The position numbers and the translations under genes were made by a program. This document shows positions 54,781 through 64,000 of a stretch of DNA of 64,000 nt, one piece after another. The notes beneath the pieces were generated by a model. It was given only the letters and a program-made list of their open reading frames with translations. It had not been told where the DNA came from and searched no databases. The stretch is from Deinococcus sp. KNUC1210 (GTDB taxonomy: Bacteria; Deinococcota; Deinococci; Deinococcales; Deinococcaceae): positions 1 to 64,000 of the forward strand of contig NZ_CP092190.1 of assembly GCF_022344005.1 (NCBI RefSeq), read 5' to 3'. The first letter of the stretch is position 1, and every line of letters starts with the position of its first letter.

Positions 54781-56226
54781 GTGACTGCCTCGCCCGCCCT
54801 TCCGCTTGCCAGCCTCGAAGCCGTCTCGGTCAATCAGGGCGGCGTGCCGATCCTCGCAGATATCCAGTTCGAGCTGTTTCCCGGCGAGGCGTGGCTGCTG
54901 ACCGGGCCGAACGGCGGCGGCAAAAGTACGCTGCTGGGCCTGCTGCGCGGCGACCTGTCGCCCAGCTCGGGTACGCGGCGGTACTTTCTGGACGGAGCGT
55001 GGCGTACGTCGGCCGTGCGGGCGCTGCGGGCCTTCGCGCTGGTCAGCCCGGCGCAGGAGGCCTGGTTCCTGACCCGCGACTGGGCGCAGACGGTGCAGGA
55101 TGTGCTGCTGGCGGGCATCGAGGGCGACATGCTACGCCTGTGGGAAGCAGACGCAGACGCGCTGGCACGGGTTTCGGAGGTGGCGCGGCTCACGGGCGTC
55201 GGCGGCTGGCTGGAGCAGGATTTTCGAACGCTATCGCACGGGCAGCGGCGGCGGGTGCTGCTGGCCCGCGCCCTGATGAGCCGCCCGAAAGCGCTGCTGC
55301 TCGACGAATTCACCGATGGGCTGAGCGTGGAAGCGCGGGCCGAGCTGCGCGGCGTGCTGGAAGCGGTGGCGGGCGAGGGCGTGGCGCTGCTGCTGGCGAC
55401 CCACCGCCCGGAGGAAGCCCCGGCCCTGAACTGGAACTATCTGCAGATCAGCGGCGGCACCGTGCGTCAGGAAGCGCCGCCCAGCGCTGCCATTCGCGCT
55501 GCTTCGGGCCTCGTCGCGTATACCGCAGCACGCGGCCCGGTCCCCGCACTCGTCACGCTCGAACACGCCACCGTCTACCGAAACGGCCACCTTGCGCTGG
55601 GGCCGATCAGCTGGCAGTGGCGGCAGGGTCAGCACTGGCTGGTCACGGGCGACAACGGGGCCGGAAAATCGACACTCGCCCGCCTGATCGCCGGAGAACT
55701 CTTTCCCTCGCTGGGAGGCCTGGTGATCCGGCATTTCCTGCGGCGCGATCTGCTGAGCGAGCGGCGGCGCTCGATTGGGGTGGTGGGCGCGGAACTGGCG
55801 ATCCGGCAGCGGCGCGAGTGGAGCGGCTTTTCGGTGATCGCGTCGGGCTACAGCGGCAGCGAGGGATTTGCCCCCACCCTGACGCCTGCCCAGACCGTGC
55901 GCGTCCACGAACTGGCAGCGCGGCTGGACGTGACCGACCTGCTGACCCGCAGCGCCGATACGCTCAGTCAGGGGCAGCTCAAACGGCTGCTGCTGGCCCG
56001 CGCCGTGCTGCATTCGCCCACGCTGCTGCTGCTCGATGAGCCGCTGGACTTTCTGGATGCGGGGGCGCAGGCGGCGGTGCTGGCGCTGCTCGACGATGTT
56101 CGGGCGACGGGCACGCATCTGCTGGTGATCGCCCACCGCGCCGAAGATGCGCCGCCGGGCCTGACCGATCATCTGCAACTGGAGCAGGGGAGAGTGCGAG
56201 ACGCGGTTCTGGGCCAGGAGCTGTAA
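54781..56226 (+). CDS. Tandem ABC ATPase (ModF/PhrA-like)
   Basis: 481 residues with two cassettes and no membrane domain. Walker A GPNGGGKST and GDNGAGKST; signatures LSHGQRRRVLLARAL and LSQGQLKRLLLARAV; Walker B LLLDEFTDGL and LLLLDEPLDFLD. The layout resembles E. coli ModF (PhrA), of uncertain function, rather than ABC-F, because the charged interdomain linker is missing. The GTG start has TATCCT 7 nt upstream. It follows the ABC-F gene by 23 bp but appears to have its own promoter. Confidence 0.85.
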   Translation: MTASPALPLASLEAVSVNQGGVPILADIQFELFPGEAWLLTGPNGGGKSTLLGLLRGDLSPSSGTRRYFLDGAWRTSAVRALRAFALVSPAQEAWFLTRDWAQTVQDVLLAGIEGDMLRLWEADADALARVSEVARLTGVGGWLEQDFRTLSHGQRRRVLLARALMSRPKALLLDEFTDGLSVEARAELRGVLEAVAGEGVALLLATHRPEEAPALNWNYLQISGGTVRQEAPPSAAIRAASGLVAYTAARGPVPALVTLEHATVYRNGHLALGPISWQWRQGQHWLVTGDNGAGKSTLARLIAGELFPSLGGLVIRHFLRRDLLSERRRSIGVVGAELAIRQRREWSGFSVIASGYSGSEGFAPTLTPAQTVRVHELAARLDVTDLLTRSADTLSQGQLKRLLLARAVLHSPTLLLLDEPLDFLDAGAQAAVLALLDDVRATGTHLLVIAHRAEDAPPGLTDHLQLEQGRVRDAVLGQEL

Positions 56227-56270
56227 GCAGGAAGCCTGCTGTTGAGCCCCGACCCGAGGGAGTCCCGAAT

Positions 56271-57068
56271 TCAGTGCTGCGTGCTGAGGAGTTCTTCCTG
56301 CTCCAGCCGCTCGGCCAATCCGTCCAGATACGCGCCCAGCGCTTCCGGTCCGTCCAGCACTTCATCGGCGTGCGGGCGCAGCAGCGGCAGCTGTCCGAGC
56401 TGCACCGCGTGGCCCGCCAGTTCCAGCATCGCCACGTCGTTGTCGCTGTCTCCAAAGGCGATGGTGTTGCTCAGTTCGATGTTCAGCGCCTCGGCAACGG
56501 CGACGAGTGCCGCACCCTTGTCGGCTCCGGTGGGCGTCACCGTCAGGAATTCGGTGTAAGGCGGCTGCGCTCCGGTCATCACCAGATGAGGATGTGACTG
56601 TTCCAGCGCGTCGCGCCAGCCGCGAATGTCGGGATGGTAAAAGCCCACCTTCAGGACGTTTCCCATCGGGGCTTCGGAGAGCGGCGCGTGGACGCGGTGG
56701 GCCAGCCAGTGCGGGGCGGGCGTATTGGGCGGAATATCCACGTACACCTGATCGGCGGTGAAGACGATCACGCGGGCATCGTTCAGGCCGTGTGACAGCA
56801 CCGCCCGCAGGTCGGCTTCATCGAAGCGGGCCTCGCGGTGCAGTTCGCCATTCAGCAGGATGCGTCCGCCGTTGTTGGTGGCGACCGCGGTGGGCCGGGC
56901 TGCGTCCAGCACGTCGTTTGGCGGCACGTCGCGCCCGGTGATGATGGCGGTCTTCACGCCCAGGGCATGCAGCCGTGCCAGTGCCCGGCGGGTGGCCTGC
57001 GGCACGGTCAGGCCGCCTTCGGGAATCAGGGTGCCGTCGAGATCGAAGGCAAGCAGGAGGGAAACCAT
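56271..57068 (-). CDS. HAD superfamily (Cof/type IIB) phosphatase
   Basis: 265 residues. HAD motif I FDLDGTL with Asp9/Asp11, motif II ITGRD, motif III Lys in PTGADKGAALV and motif IV FGDSDNDVAML, with a C2-type cap between motifs II and III. It is a cytoplasmic phosphatase of small phosphorylated metabolites, substrate unknown. TAGCCT lies 6 nt before the ATG (leaderless-type). Confidence 0.9.
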   Translation of the reverse strand: MVSLLLAFDLDGTLIPEGGLTVPQATRRALARLHALGVKTAIITGRDVPPNDVLDAARPTAVATNNGGRILLNGELHREARFDEADLRAVLSHGLNDARVIVFTADQVYVDIPPNTPAPHWLAHRVHAPLSEAPMGNVLKVGFYHPDIRGWRDALEQSHPHLVMTGAQPPYTEFLTVTPTGADKGAALVAVAEALNIELSNTIAFGDSDNDVAMLELAGHAVQLGQLPLLRPHADEVLDGPEALGAYLDGLAERLEQEELLSTQH

Positions 57069-57173
57069 GCGTCCAGGCTAGCGCAGACCTATCAGGGAAC
57101 GAACGGCTGCCAGAGGTCAGCAGGAGAGGCCGCCGAAGACGGGCCGTGCGCCGCTGTTTTCTGGCCGCTCCGT

Positions 57174-57611
57174 TTACTCCTGCCGCACGATGGGCCGGGG
57201 TTTGCCGTTCTCGTCCACGGCCACAAAGACGAAGATGCCGCTGGTCGCCAGTTGCTGCTGTCCGGTTGCCAGCGTTTCGCGGTACACGTCCACCTTCACG
57301 CGCATGCTGGTGCGTCCGGTATGAATCACCTCGGCTTCCAGCGCCACCGCGTCGCCCCGGCGAATCGGCAGGTGAAAGTCGACCGCTTCCATGCGGGCCG
57401 TCACCACGCTGCCCTGACAGTGGCGGATGGCGGCCATGCTGGCGGCCTTGTCCATCAGACTCAGGACGAAGCCGCCGAACGCGGTGCCGTGGCCGTTCAG
57501 GTCTTTGGGGAAGACCAGTTCCAGCATGCGGGCGCTGCTGCGCGGGGCGGGCAGGATCGGGGGTTCTGCGTCGGGCGTGGAAAGGCCGGGTGTGGGTGCA
57601 TCGGGCATCAT
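57174..57611 (-). CDS. Hotdog-fold acyl-CoA thioesterase
   Basis: 145 residues. The hotdog core [21 protein letters not shown], followed by [29 protein letters not shown] and [16 protein letters not shown], matches acyl-CoA hydrolases of the YciA/BACH type. TACACT lies 7-8 nt before paired ATG codons at 57611 and 57608. The upstream one is used here. Confidence 0.88.
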   Translation of the reverse strand: MMPDAPTPGLSTPDAEPPILPAPRSSARMLELVFPKDLNGHGTAFGGFVLSLMDKAASMAAIRHCQGSVVTARMEAVDFHLPIRRGDAVALEAEVIHTGRTSMRVKVDVYRETLATGQQQLATSGIFVFVAVDENGKPRPIVRQE

Positions 57612-57795
57612 AGCTGGCAGTGTAGGCGATTGATCGGCTGTTCGGCCTACCCCCATCGCTCAAGGTTGCATCAGATTGAGTTACGGTTCTGTCAGAAGCG
57701 AGGCGCTACCGTAAAGACCCGCTGGACGCACGTCAGACCGTGTGACCCGCGTGGAGTATCGGCCCCGTTTCCCCGTCTGCCCGCTGATTCCTCGC

Positions 57796-57836
57796 TTGTA
57801 CAATCTCCACAAACTTGATATGATGGCACTCAAGTT
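57796..57836 (+). promoter_or_regulatory. lon promoter with HAIR-like (HspR-type) operator
   Basis: TTGTAC (57796-57801), a 17-bp spacer and TATGAT (57819-57824) with an upstream TG (extended -10). CTTGATA-N7-ACTCAAG (57814-57834) overlaps the -10 and matches the HspR inverted repeat CTTGAGT-N7-ACTCAAG at 12 of 14 positions. Outer arms AACTTGA and TCAAGTT extend the dyad. Confidence 0.65.
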
Positions 57837-57858
57837 ATCTGGGCGAAAGGAGACGAAT

Positions 57859-60348
<2,490 letters not shown>

Positions 60349-60360
60349 GCGCAAAAAAGG

Positions 60361-60406
60361 ATCAGAAAGGCGGCTCACTCCGACTGGGGTGGGCCGCCTT
60401 TCTGAT
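60361..60406 (+). terminator. Terminator of lon
   Basis: ATCAGAAAGGCGGC (60361-60374) pairs with GCCGCCTTTCTGAT (60393-60406), directly after the stop codon. The next ~180 bp (60407-60588) shows no feature. Confidence 0.75.
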
Positions 60407-60588
60407 GTCTGGACTTCTGTAGGTCGGCTGAGGTCGCCCCCCTCGCTTCCAACTTCAGATGCTCGACACAAGCACCGTTCAGGCAGGCTGCCCGAATCTC
60501 CGGTCCCTGCGTGGCGCTGACCACAGGCAGAATGCTGGTGCCGAATTCACCAGAGTGTCAAAAGAATGCTTACCGCCTGCACAGACAA

Positions 60589-60622
60589 AAGAGCCGCCAA
60601 CCATTCAAAGTTGGCGGCTCTT
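60589..60622 (-). terminator. Terminator of osmC
   Basis: AAGAGCCGCCAAC (60589-60601) and GTTGGCGGCTCTT (60610-60622) pair exactly, followed on the minus strand by TTTGT. Confidence 0.75.
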
Positions 60623-60634
60623 CTTAGATCTGCG

Positions 60635-61072
60635 TCAGCTCAAAACGGCTTCGTGCGTGATCTCCACGTTGCCCTTCATCACGCGGCTCAGCGGGCACAT
60701 GTCGGCGGCCTGCTCGACGTGCTTCTGAAACTCGGCGGCGTCGATGTTGCCGACCTTGCCGGTGATTTTCAGGTGCATGGTGGCGATTTTGAAACCCTGG
60801 CCCTCGCGCACCATGCCGCAGGTCGCCTCGGTCTGGAGATCCTGCGGGTCGTGCCCGTGTGCTCCCAGCAGCGCAGAAAGCTGCATGGTGAAGCATCCGG
60901 CGTGGGCGGCAGCCAGCAGTTCCTCGGGGTTGGTGCCCACGCCATCTTCAAAGCGGGTCTTGAAGCTGTACTGCGCGTCTTTCAGGGTGCCGCTCTCGGT
61001 GCTGATGGTTCCCTGACCTTTCGCCAGATCGCCTGTCCAGTGAGCGTTGGCCTTGCGTGCGATGTCTGCCAT
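60635..61072 (-). CDS. osmC: OsmC family peroxiredoxin
   Basis: 145 residues, the usual OsmC length. The two catalytic cysteines lie in [15 protein letters not shown] and [15 protein letters not shown]. An additional Cys in EATCGM is not part of the redox pair. It reduces organic hydroperoxides with a thiol donor. AAAGGAGG lies upstream of the ATG at 61072. A longer frame to 61174 has no homology at its start. Confidence 0.93.
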   Translation of the reverse strand: MADIARKANAHWTGDLAKGQGTISTESGTLKDAQYSFKTRFEDGVGTNPEELLAAAHAGCFTMQLSALLGAHGHDPQDLQTEATCGMVREGQGFKIATMHLKITGKVGNIDAAEFQKHVEQAADMCPLSRVMKGNVEITHEAVLS

Positions 61073-61185
61073 GGTGGTGCCTCCTTTCAAAATGTAAACA
61101 TCTTCACTAGAACACGTGCTGTCCCGTTTGTACATCTCCACTGACTTTGCCGCTTCTTCAGAAAGGAGCCGCACTACACTGGGTC

Positions 61186-62004
61186 ATGCCCGCCTTTCAG
61201 CCCTGGCCTATCACGCCCGCCGCCCCAGTTCAGACGTTTCTGTGGCCTGCCCAACAACAGAAGGCAGCCGTGCTGCTGGCGCATGGTTTCGGAGAATACA
61301 GCGCCCGCTATCACCGTCTGATCGGGGCCATGAACGAGGCAGGGTACAGCGTGTATACCTACGACCACCGGGGGCACGGCGAGAGCACCGGGCGGCGGGC
61401 GGTCGCCGATCTGCGGGATCTGGTTCAGGATCACATCGCGGCCAGAAGTGCGCTGAGGAGCCTGGACGTGCCGCTGTTCGCCTTCGGGCACAGCATGGGC
61501 GGCCTGATCACGGCGGCGTCGTATCTGCAGGACCCACGCGGGGTGAAGGGCGTGGTGCTGTCGAGCCCGGCGCTGCTCGTCGGCGTCGGTGAACCCAGGT
61601 GGCGCAAACAGGCCGGACGGGTACTGGCCCGCCTGGTGCCGCATCTGCCGCTGGCAGCACTGCCCACCGAAGGGCTTTCGCGCCTGCCGGAAGAGGTCGA
61701 GGCCTACCGCAACGATCCGCTGATGTACCACGGCAATGTTCCCGTCCTGACGGCCATCAGCATGTTGAGGCTGTCCGAGACTCTGTGGGGCGTGGCAGGA
61801 GGCTGGAAGTTGCCCACGCTGACGGTCCACGGCGATCAGGACAGGCTTGCCGATGTCAACGGGTCACGGCGCTTCATGGAGGCCATCGCCAGCAGAGACA
61901 AGACCTATCACGAGGTCGCGGGCGGCTTTCACGAACTGTTCAACGATACCGGGCGCGACGACCTGACCCGCGAACTGCTCGACTGGATGGATGCGCGGGC
62001 CTAG
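61186..62004 (+). CDS. Alpha/beta hydrolase, monoacylglycerol-lipase-like
   Basis: 272 residues. The oxyanion region [30 protein letters not shown], the nucleophile elbow FGHSMGGLI (Ser), Asp in [11 protein letters not shown] and His in GGFHELFND form a complete triad, in the order of lysophospholipase/monoglyceride lipases. TACACT lies 5 nt before the ATG at 61186. Divergent from osmC by 113 bp. Confidence 0.9.
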   Translation: MPAFQPWPITPAAPVQTFLWPAQQQKAAVLLAHGFGEYSARYHRLIGAMNEAGYSVYTYDHRGHGESTGRRAVADLRDLVQDHIAARSALRSLDVPLFAFGHSMGGLITAASYLQDPRGVKGVVLSSPALLVGVGEPRWRKQAGRVLARLVPHLPLAALPTEGLSRLPEEVEAYRNDPLMYHGNVPVLTAISMLRLSETLWGVAGGWKLPTLTVHGDQDRLADVNGSRRFMEAIASRDKTYHEVAGGFHELFNDTGRDDLTRELLDWMDARA

Positions 62005-62102
62005 AGCGCAGAAGGAACCCAGAAGGGCGGCTGACCTACCTGCCCGACCACTCTGTACCCACCCTCACGCCTGAAACCGGGCGGATACGGCAGACTGTTG
62101 CC

Positions 62103-62987
62103 ATGTTCCGGGCCTATACGCCCGCCGCCTACGACTTTCCCCTGCCAGAAGGCCACCGTTTCCCGTATTACAAATACCGGGGTATGGCCGAACGTCTGAG
62201 CGGTCTGCTGCCCGTGCTCGACACGCCGAATCTGTCGTGGGCACAAGCGGGGCGCATTCACGATCCGCTGTGGCTGCGGCGCTGGCGGCGCGGTGAGGTC
62301 AGCGCCCGCGAGCAGCGCGAATTCGGGCTGCCCTGGTCGCCGGGGGTGGTCGAGCGGGCGCGGCGGGCAGCGGGCGGAAGTGTGGCGGCCCTGCACGACG
62401 CGCTTCAGGTCGGCTGGGGAATCAATCTGGCGGGCGGCACCCACCACGCGTTTGCAGACCGGGCCGAGGGGTTCTGCCTGCTGAACGACGCCGCCCTGCT
62501 GACCCGGCTGGCGCTGGATGGGGGCTTGGCACAGCGGGTGGCGATTGTCGATCTGGATGTTCATCAGGGAAACGGCACGGCGGCGCTGCTGAAAGGGGAG
62601 GCGCGGGCTTTGACGCTCAGCGTGCACGGCGAGCGCAATTACCCGTTCCGCAAGGAGCAGAGCAGCCTGGATATCGGGCTGGGCGACGGCGTGCAGGACA
62701 GCGAATATCTGGACGTTCTGACGCGGCAGGTGTTGCCCGCACTGGAAGCGTTCCGCCCCGATCTGCTGCTGTATCTGGCCGGAGTGGACGTGCTGGCTGG
62801 CGACCGCTTCGGACGCTTTGCCCTCACGCTGGACGGCGTGCGCGAACGCAACCGGGCCGTGCTGGGCTGGGCGAAGGCCGCCGCTGTTCCAGTCGTCACC
62901 ATGACGGCAGGCGGGTACAACCACGATCACGCCCTGACCATCGAGGCGCATTCGAGCGTGGTACTCGATGGTCTGGACGTATTTTAA
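62103..62987 (+). CDS. Histone-deacetylase-family (AcuC-like) amidohydrolase
   Basis: 294 residues. Zinc-site and proton-relay motifs: the GGTHHAF His pair, the [13 protein letters not shown] metal ligands and [16 protein letters not shown]. The C-terminal GGYNHDH carries the equivalent of the transition-state Tyr. Bacterial members deacetylate small molecules or proteins such as acetyl-CoA synthetase. No partner gene (acuA, acs) is nearby. The start at 62103 ([18 protein letters not shown]) matches the family's N-terminus. Confidence 0.9.
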   Translation: MFRAYTPAAYDFPLPEGHRFPYYKYRGMAERLSGLLPVLDTPNLSWAQAGRIHDPLWLRRWRRGEVSAREQREFGLPWSPGVVERARRAAGGSVAALHDALQVGWGINLAGGTHHAFADRAEGFCLLNDAALLTRLALDGGLAQRVAIVDLDVHQGNGTAALLKGEARALTLSVHGERNYPFRKEQSSLDIGLGDGVQDSEYLDVLTRQVLPALEAFRPDLLLYLAGVDVLAGDRFGRFALTLDGVRERNRAVLGWAKAAAVPVVTMTAGGYNHDHALTIEAHSSVVLDGLDVF

Positions 62988-63052
62988 GTTACAGATTGTG
63001 TAATAACATAAATTATTCTGTCAATCTTCATAATGTGGGCTTTTTACTCTCC

Positions 63053-63074
63053 AAGGTTGTACAAACCTTGTACA
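63053..63074. promoter_or_regulatory. Repeated TTGTACA boxes with an embedded dyad before the Crp gene
   Basis: TTGTACA occurs at 63057-63063 and 63068-63074 (11 bp apart, one helical turn), and AAGGTT-N5-AACCTT spans 63053-63069. They lie 130-150 bp before the Crp-type gene in an AT-rich spacer and are candidate regulator sites. Confidence 0.4.
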
Positions 63075-63201
63075 GTTTGTGACAAGTCCAGCAGTCTCCT
63101 CTACCGGTCAAGCTGATTCGGGGTGTTGGGGGCAGGGCACGGCGCATACGTCACGGGGTCAAGCGGCCCACGATTCGACCTGAGCCTTCAAGGGAGCTGT
63201 C

Positions 63202-63855
63202 ATGACCATTTCGACTGAACTCGTCGGTGCCGTTTCGCCACATTCCTCGACCAAGCTGCCCCACACCGAGCTGCACGGACGGCTGCTGCGGCGCGGCGAC
63301 ACCCTGTATTACTCGGGCGACCTGAGTCCGTCGCTGTATCAGCTCGAAAGTGGGCTGCTGCGGGCGGTACGCCTGACGCCGCAGGGCCGCACCCTCACCG
63401 TGCGCCACATCTTTCCCGGCGACATCTTTGGAGAGGAAGCGCTGCACAGCGTTGCCCGCACGCATCAGGTGATCGCACTGACCGAGGCCACCGTCAAGCC
63501 GATTCATACCCAGCATCTGAACGGCGAGGACCTGATGCACATCACGCGCAGTCTGGCCTCGCAGCTTCAGCGCATCATGACCGATGGCGTGCATATTCAG
63601 GATGGAGAACTGCGCGAACGCATCGCCCGTTACCTGCTGAACCTGTCGTCGAGCAGTCTGGGTGGCCGACATGCCAGCGGGCAGACCTTCGTTCGTGCCA
63701 CCCATGAGCTGATCGCGGAAGGCACCGGGGCCACCCGTGAAAGCGTCAGCAAGTTGATCGGAGAGATGCGCGACGACGGTCTGCTCAGCCCGGCCTACCG
63801 CTGCATCACCCTGACGGCGGAAAGCGAGCTGAAGCGCATCGCGGGCGTGGTGTAA
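63202..63855 (+). CDS. Crp/Fnr family transcriptional regulator
   Basis: 217 residues. The N-terminal cNMP-binding-type beta roll ([38 protein letters not shown]) leads to a long dimer helix and a C-terminal HTH ([28 protein letters not shown]). The effector cannot be deduced. The RESVSK recognition helix resembles CRP-type sites. AAGGGAG precedes the ATG at 63202. It is monocistronic, with an 18-bp terminator stem after it. It could be a stress-related Crp protein like DdrI of D. radiodurans, but I cannot confirm that. Confidence 0.88.
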   Translation: MTISTELVGAVSPHSSTKLPHTELHGRLLRRGDTLYYSGDLSPSLYQLESGLLRAVRLTPQGRTLTVRHIFPGDIFGEEALHSVARTHQVIALTEATVKPIHTQHLNGEDLMHITRSLASQLQRIMTDGVHIQDGELRERIARYLLNLSSSSLGGRHASGQTFVRATHELIAEGTGATRESVSKLIGEMRDDGLLSPAYRCITLTAESELKRIAGVV

Positions 63856-63878
63856 ACCGAACTCGGCTCATCACTCGG

Positions 63879-63923
63879 AACAGGGAAGGGAACACCAGCA
63901 GCAACGGTGTTCCCTTCCCTGTT
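63879..63923. terminator. Terminator, perfect 18-bp stem
   Basis: AACAGGGAAGGGAACACC (63879-63896) and GGTGTTCCCTTCCCTGTT (63906-63923) pair exactly after the Crp-type gene. Confidence 0.85.
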
Positions 63924-64000
63924 GTGACAGTTTTCCTCGGCCTCTCGCGGGGCTGTGTCCGAATGCCTGCCGCATTCAGTCTGTCAGGCCAGCTCGCTTC

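Noticed and set aside
63012..63033. Second RDRM-like sequence before the Crp-type gene
   Set aside because: The left half matches, but the spacing is wrong and the right half matches poorly. It is probably chance in AT-rich DNA.
63976..64000. Possible 3' end of a minus-strand gene entering from the right edge
   Set aside because: Only seven codons before a stop are visible, too few to support a call.

Overview
The window is a high-GC chromosomal segment that reads as Deinococcus (Deinococcus-Thermus). The evidence is a stand-alone proline dehydrogenase of about 310 residues, a PolX with a C-terminal PHP domain, very frequent TAnnnT -10 boxes placed 5-8 nt before start codons (the leaderless-transcript signature known from Deinococcus), an RDRM-like DdrO site, a HAIR-like HspR site before lon, and the general gene content. 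No rRNA, tRNA, CRISPR array, insertion sequence or prophage was recognised. About 61 protein genes are supported.

Layout. 1-1.7 kb: the suf Fe-S assembly operon (sufC, then sufB running off the left edge). 1.8-6.2 kb: an ExbB/ExbD motor with a very long proline- and glycine-rich TonB-like partner and a secreted protein. 6.2-8 kb: a subtilase lipoprotein. 8.4-12.3 kb: proline catabolism (putA, pruA) with an AT-rich immunity-like gene wedged between the two enzymes, then a GntR/FCD regulator. 12.4-15 kb: small unknowns, tdh and secG. 15.3-21.7 kb: a five-gene oligopeptide ABC importer. 21.8-24.5 kb: two tandem DUF4139 genes, the first broken by an amber codon, sharing a recent gene-conversion tract. 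24.6-28.6 kb: methyltransferase, PEBP-like lipoprotein and methylmalonyl-CoA mutase. 28.6-31.7 kb: small secreted proteins, a VOC/NTF2 pair behind an RDRM-like promoter, DUF456 and a glutaredoxin-like protein. 31.7-36.5 kb: lgt, glmU, tatA, tatC and a chorismate mutase-DAHP synthase fusion. 37-42.4 kb: a CAP lipoprotein, polX with a second PHP gene, a GNAT gene and lysS. 42.6-48 kb: a FakA-like kinase with Asp23, ald with a divergent Lrp regulator, an orphan SUKH gene and truB. 48-53 kb: PhyH with a divergent AraC regulator, threonine aldolase, cyclophilin and a phosphodiester glycosidase-like protein. 53-64 kb: two double-ABC proteins, a HAD phosphatase, a thioesterase, lon, osmC, a lipase-like hydrolase, an HDAC-like deacetylase and a Crp/Fnr regulator.

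Quality caveat. Five genes (oppD-like, mcm, CAP lipoprotein, lysS, ABC-F) each lack exactly one base inside a C or G homopolymer, and each regains its family's conserved sequence if that base is restored. This looks more like homopolymer under-calling in the sequence than five independent pseudogenes. I give these genes as composite spans. Convergent genes are repeatedly separated by long, near-perfect bidirectional hairpins. The most interesting biology candidates are the DdrO-type site before the VOC/NTF2 pair, the HspR-type site at lon, the immunity-like gene inside the proline operon, the PolX with a degenerate polymerase active site, and the ExbBD/TonB-like machine with a roughly 600-residue low-complexity spacer.
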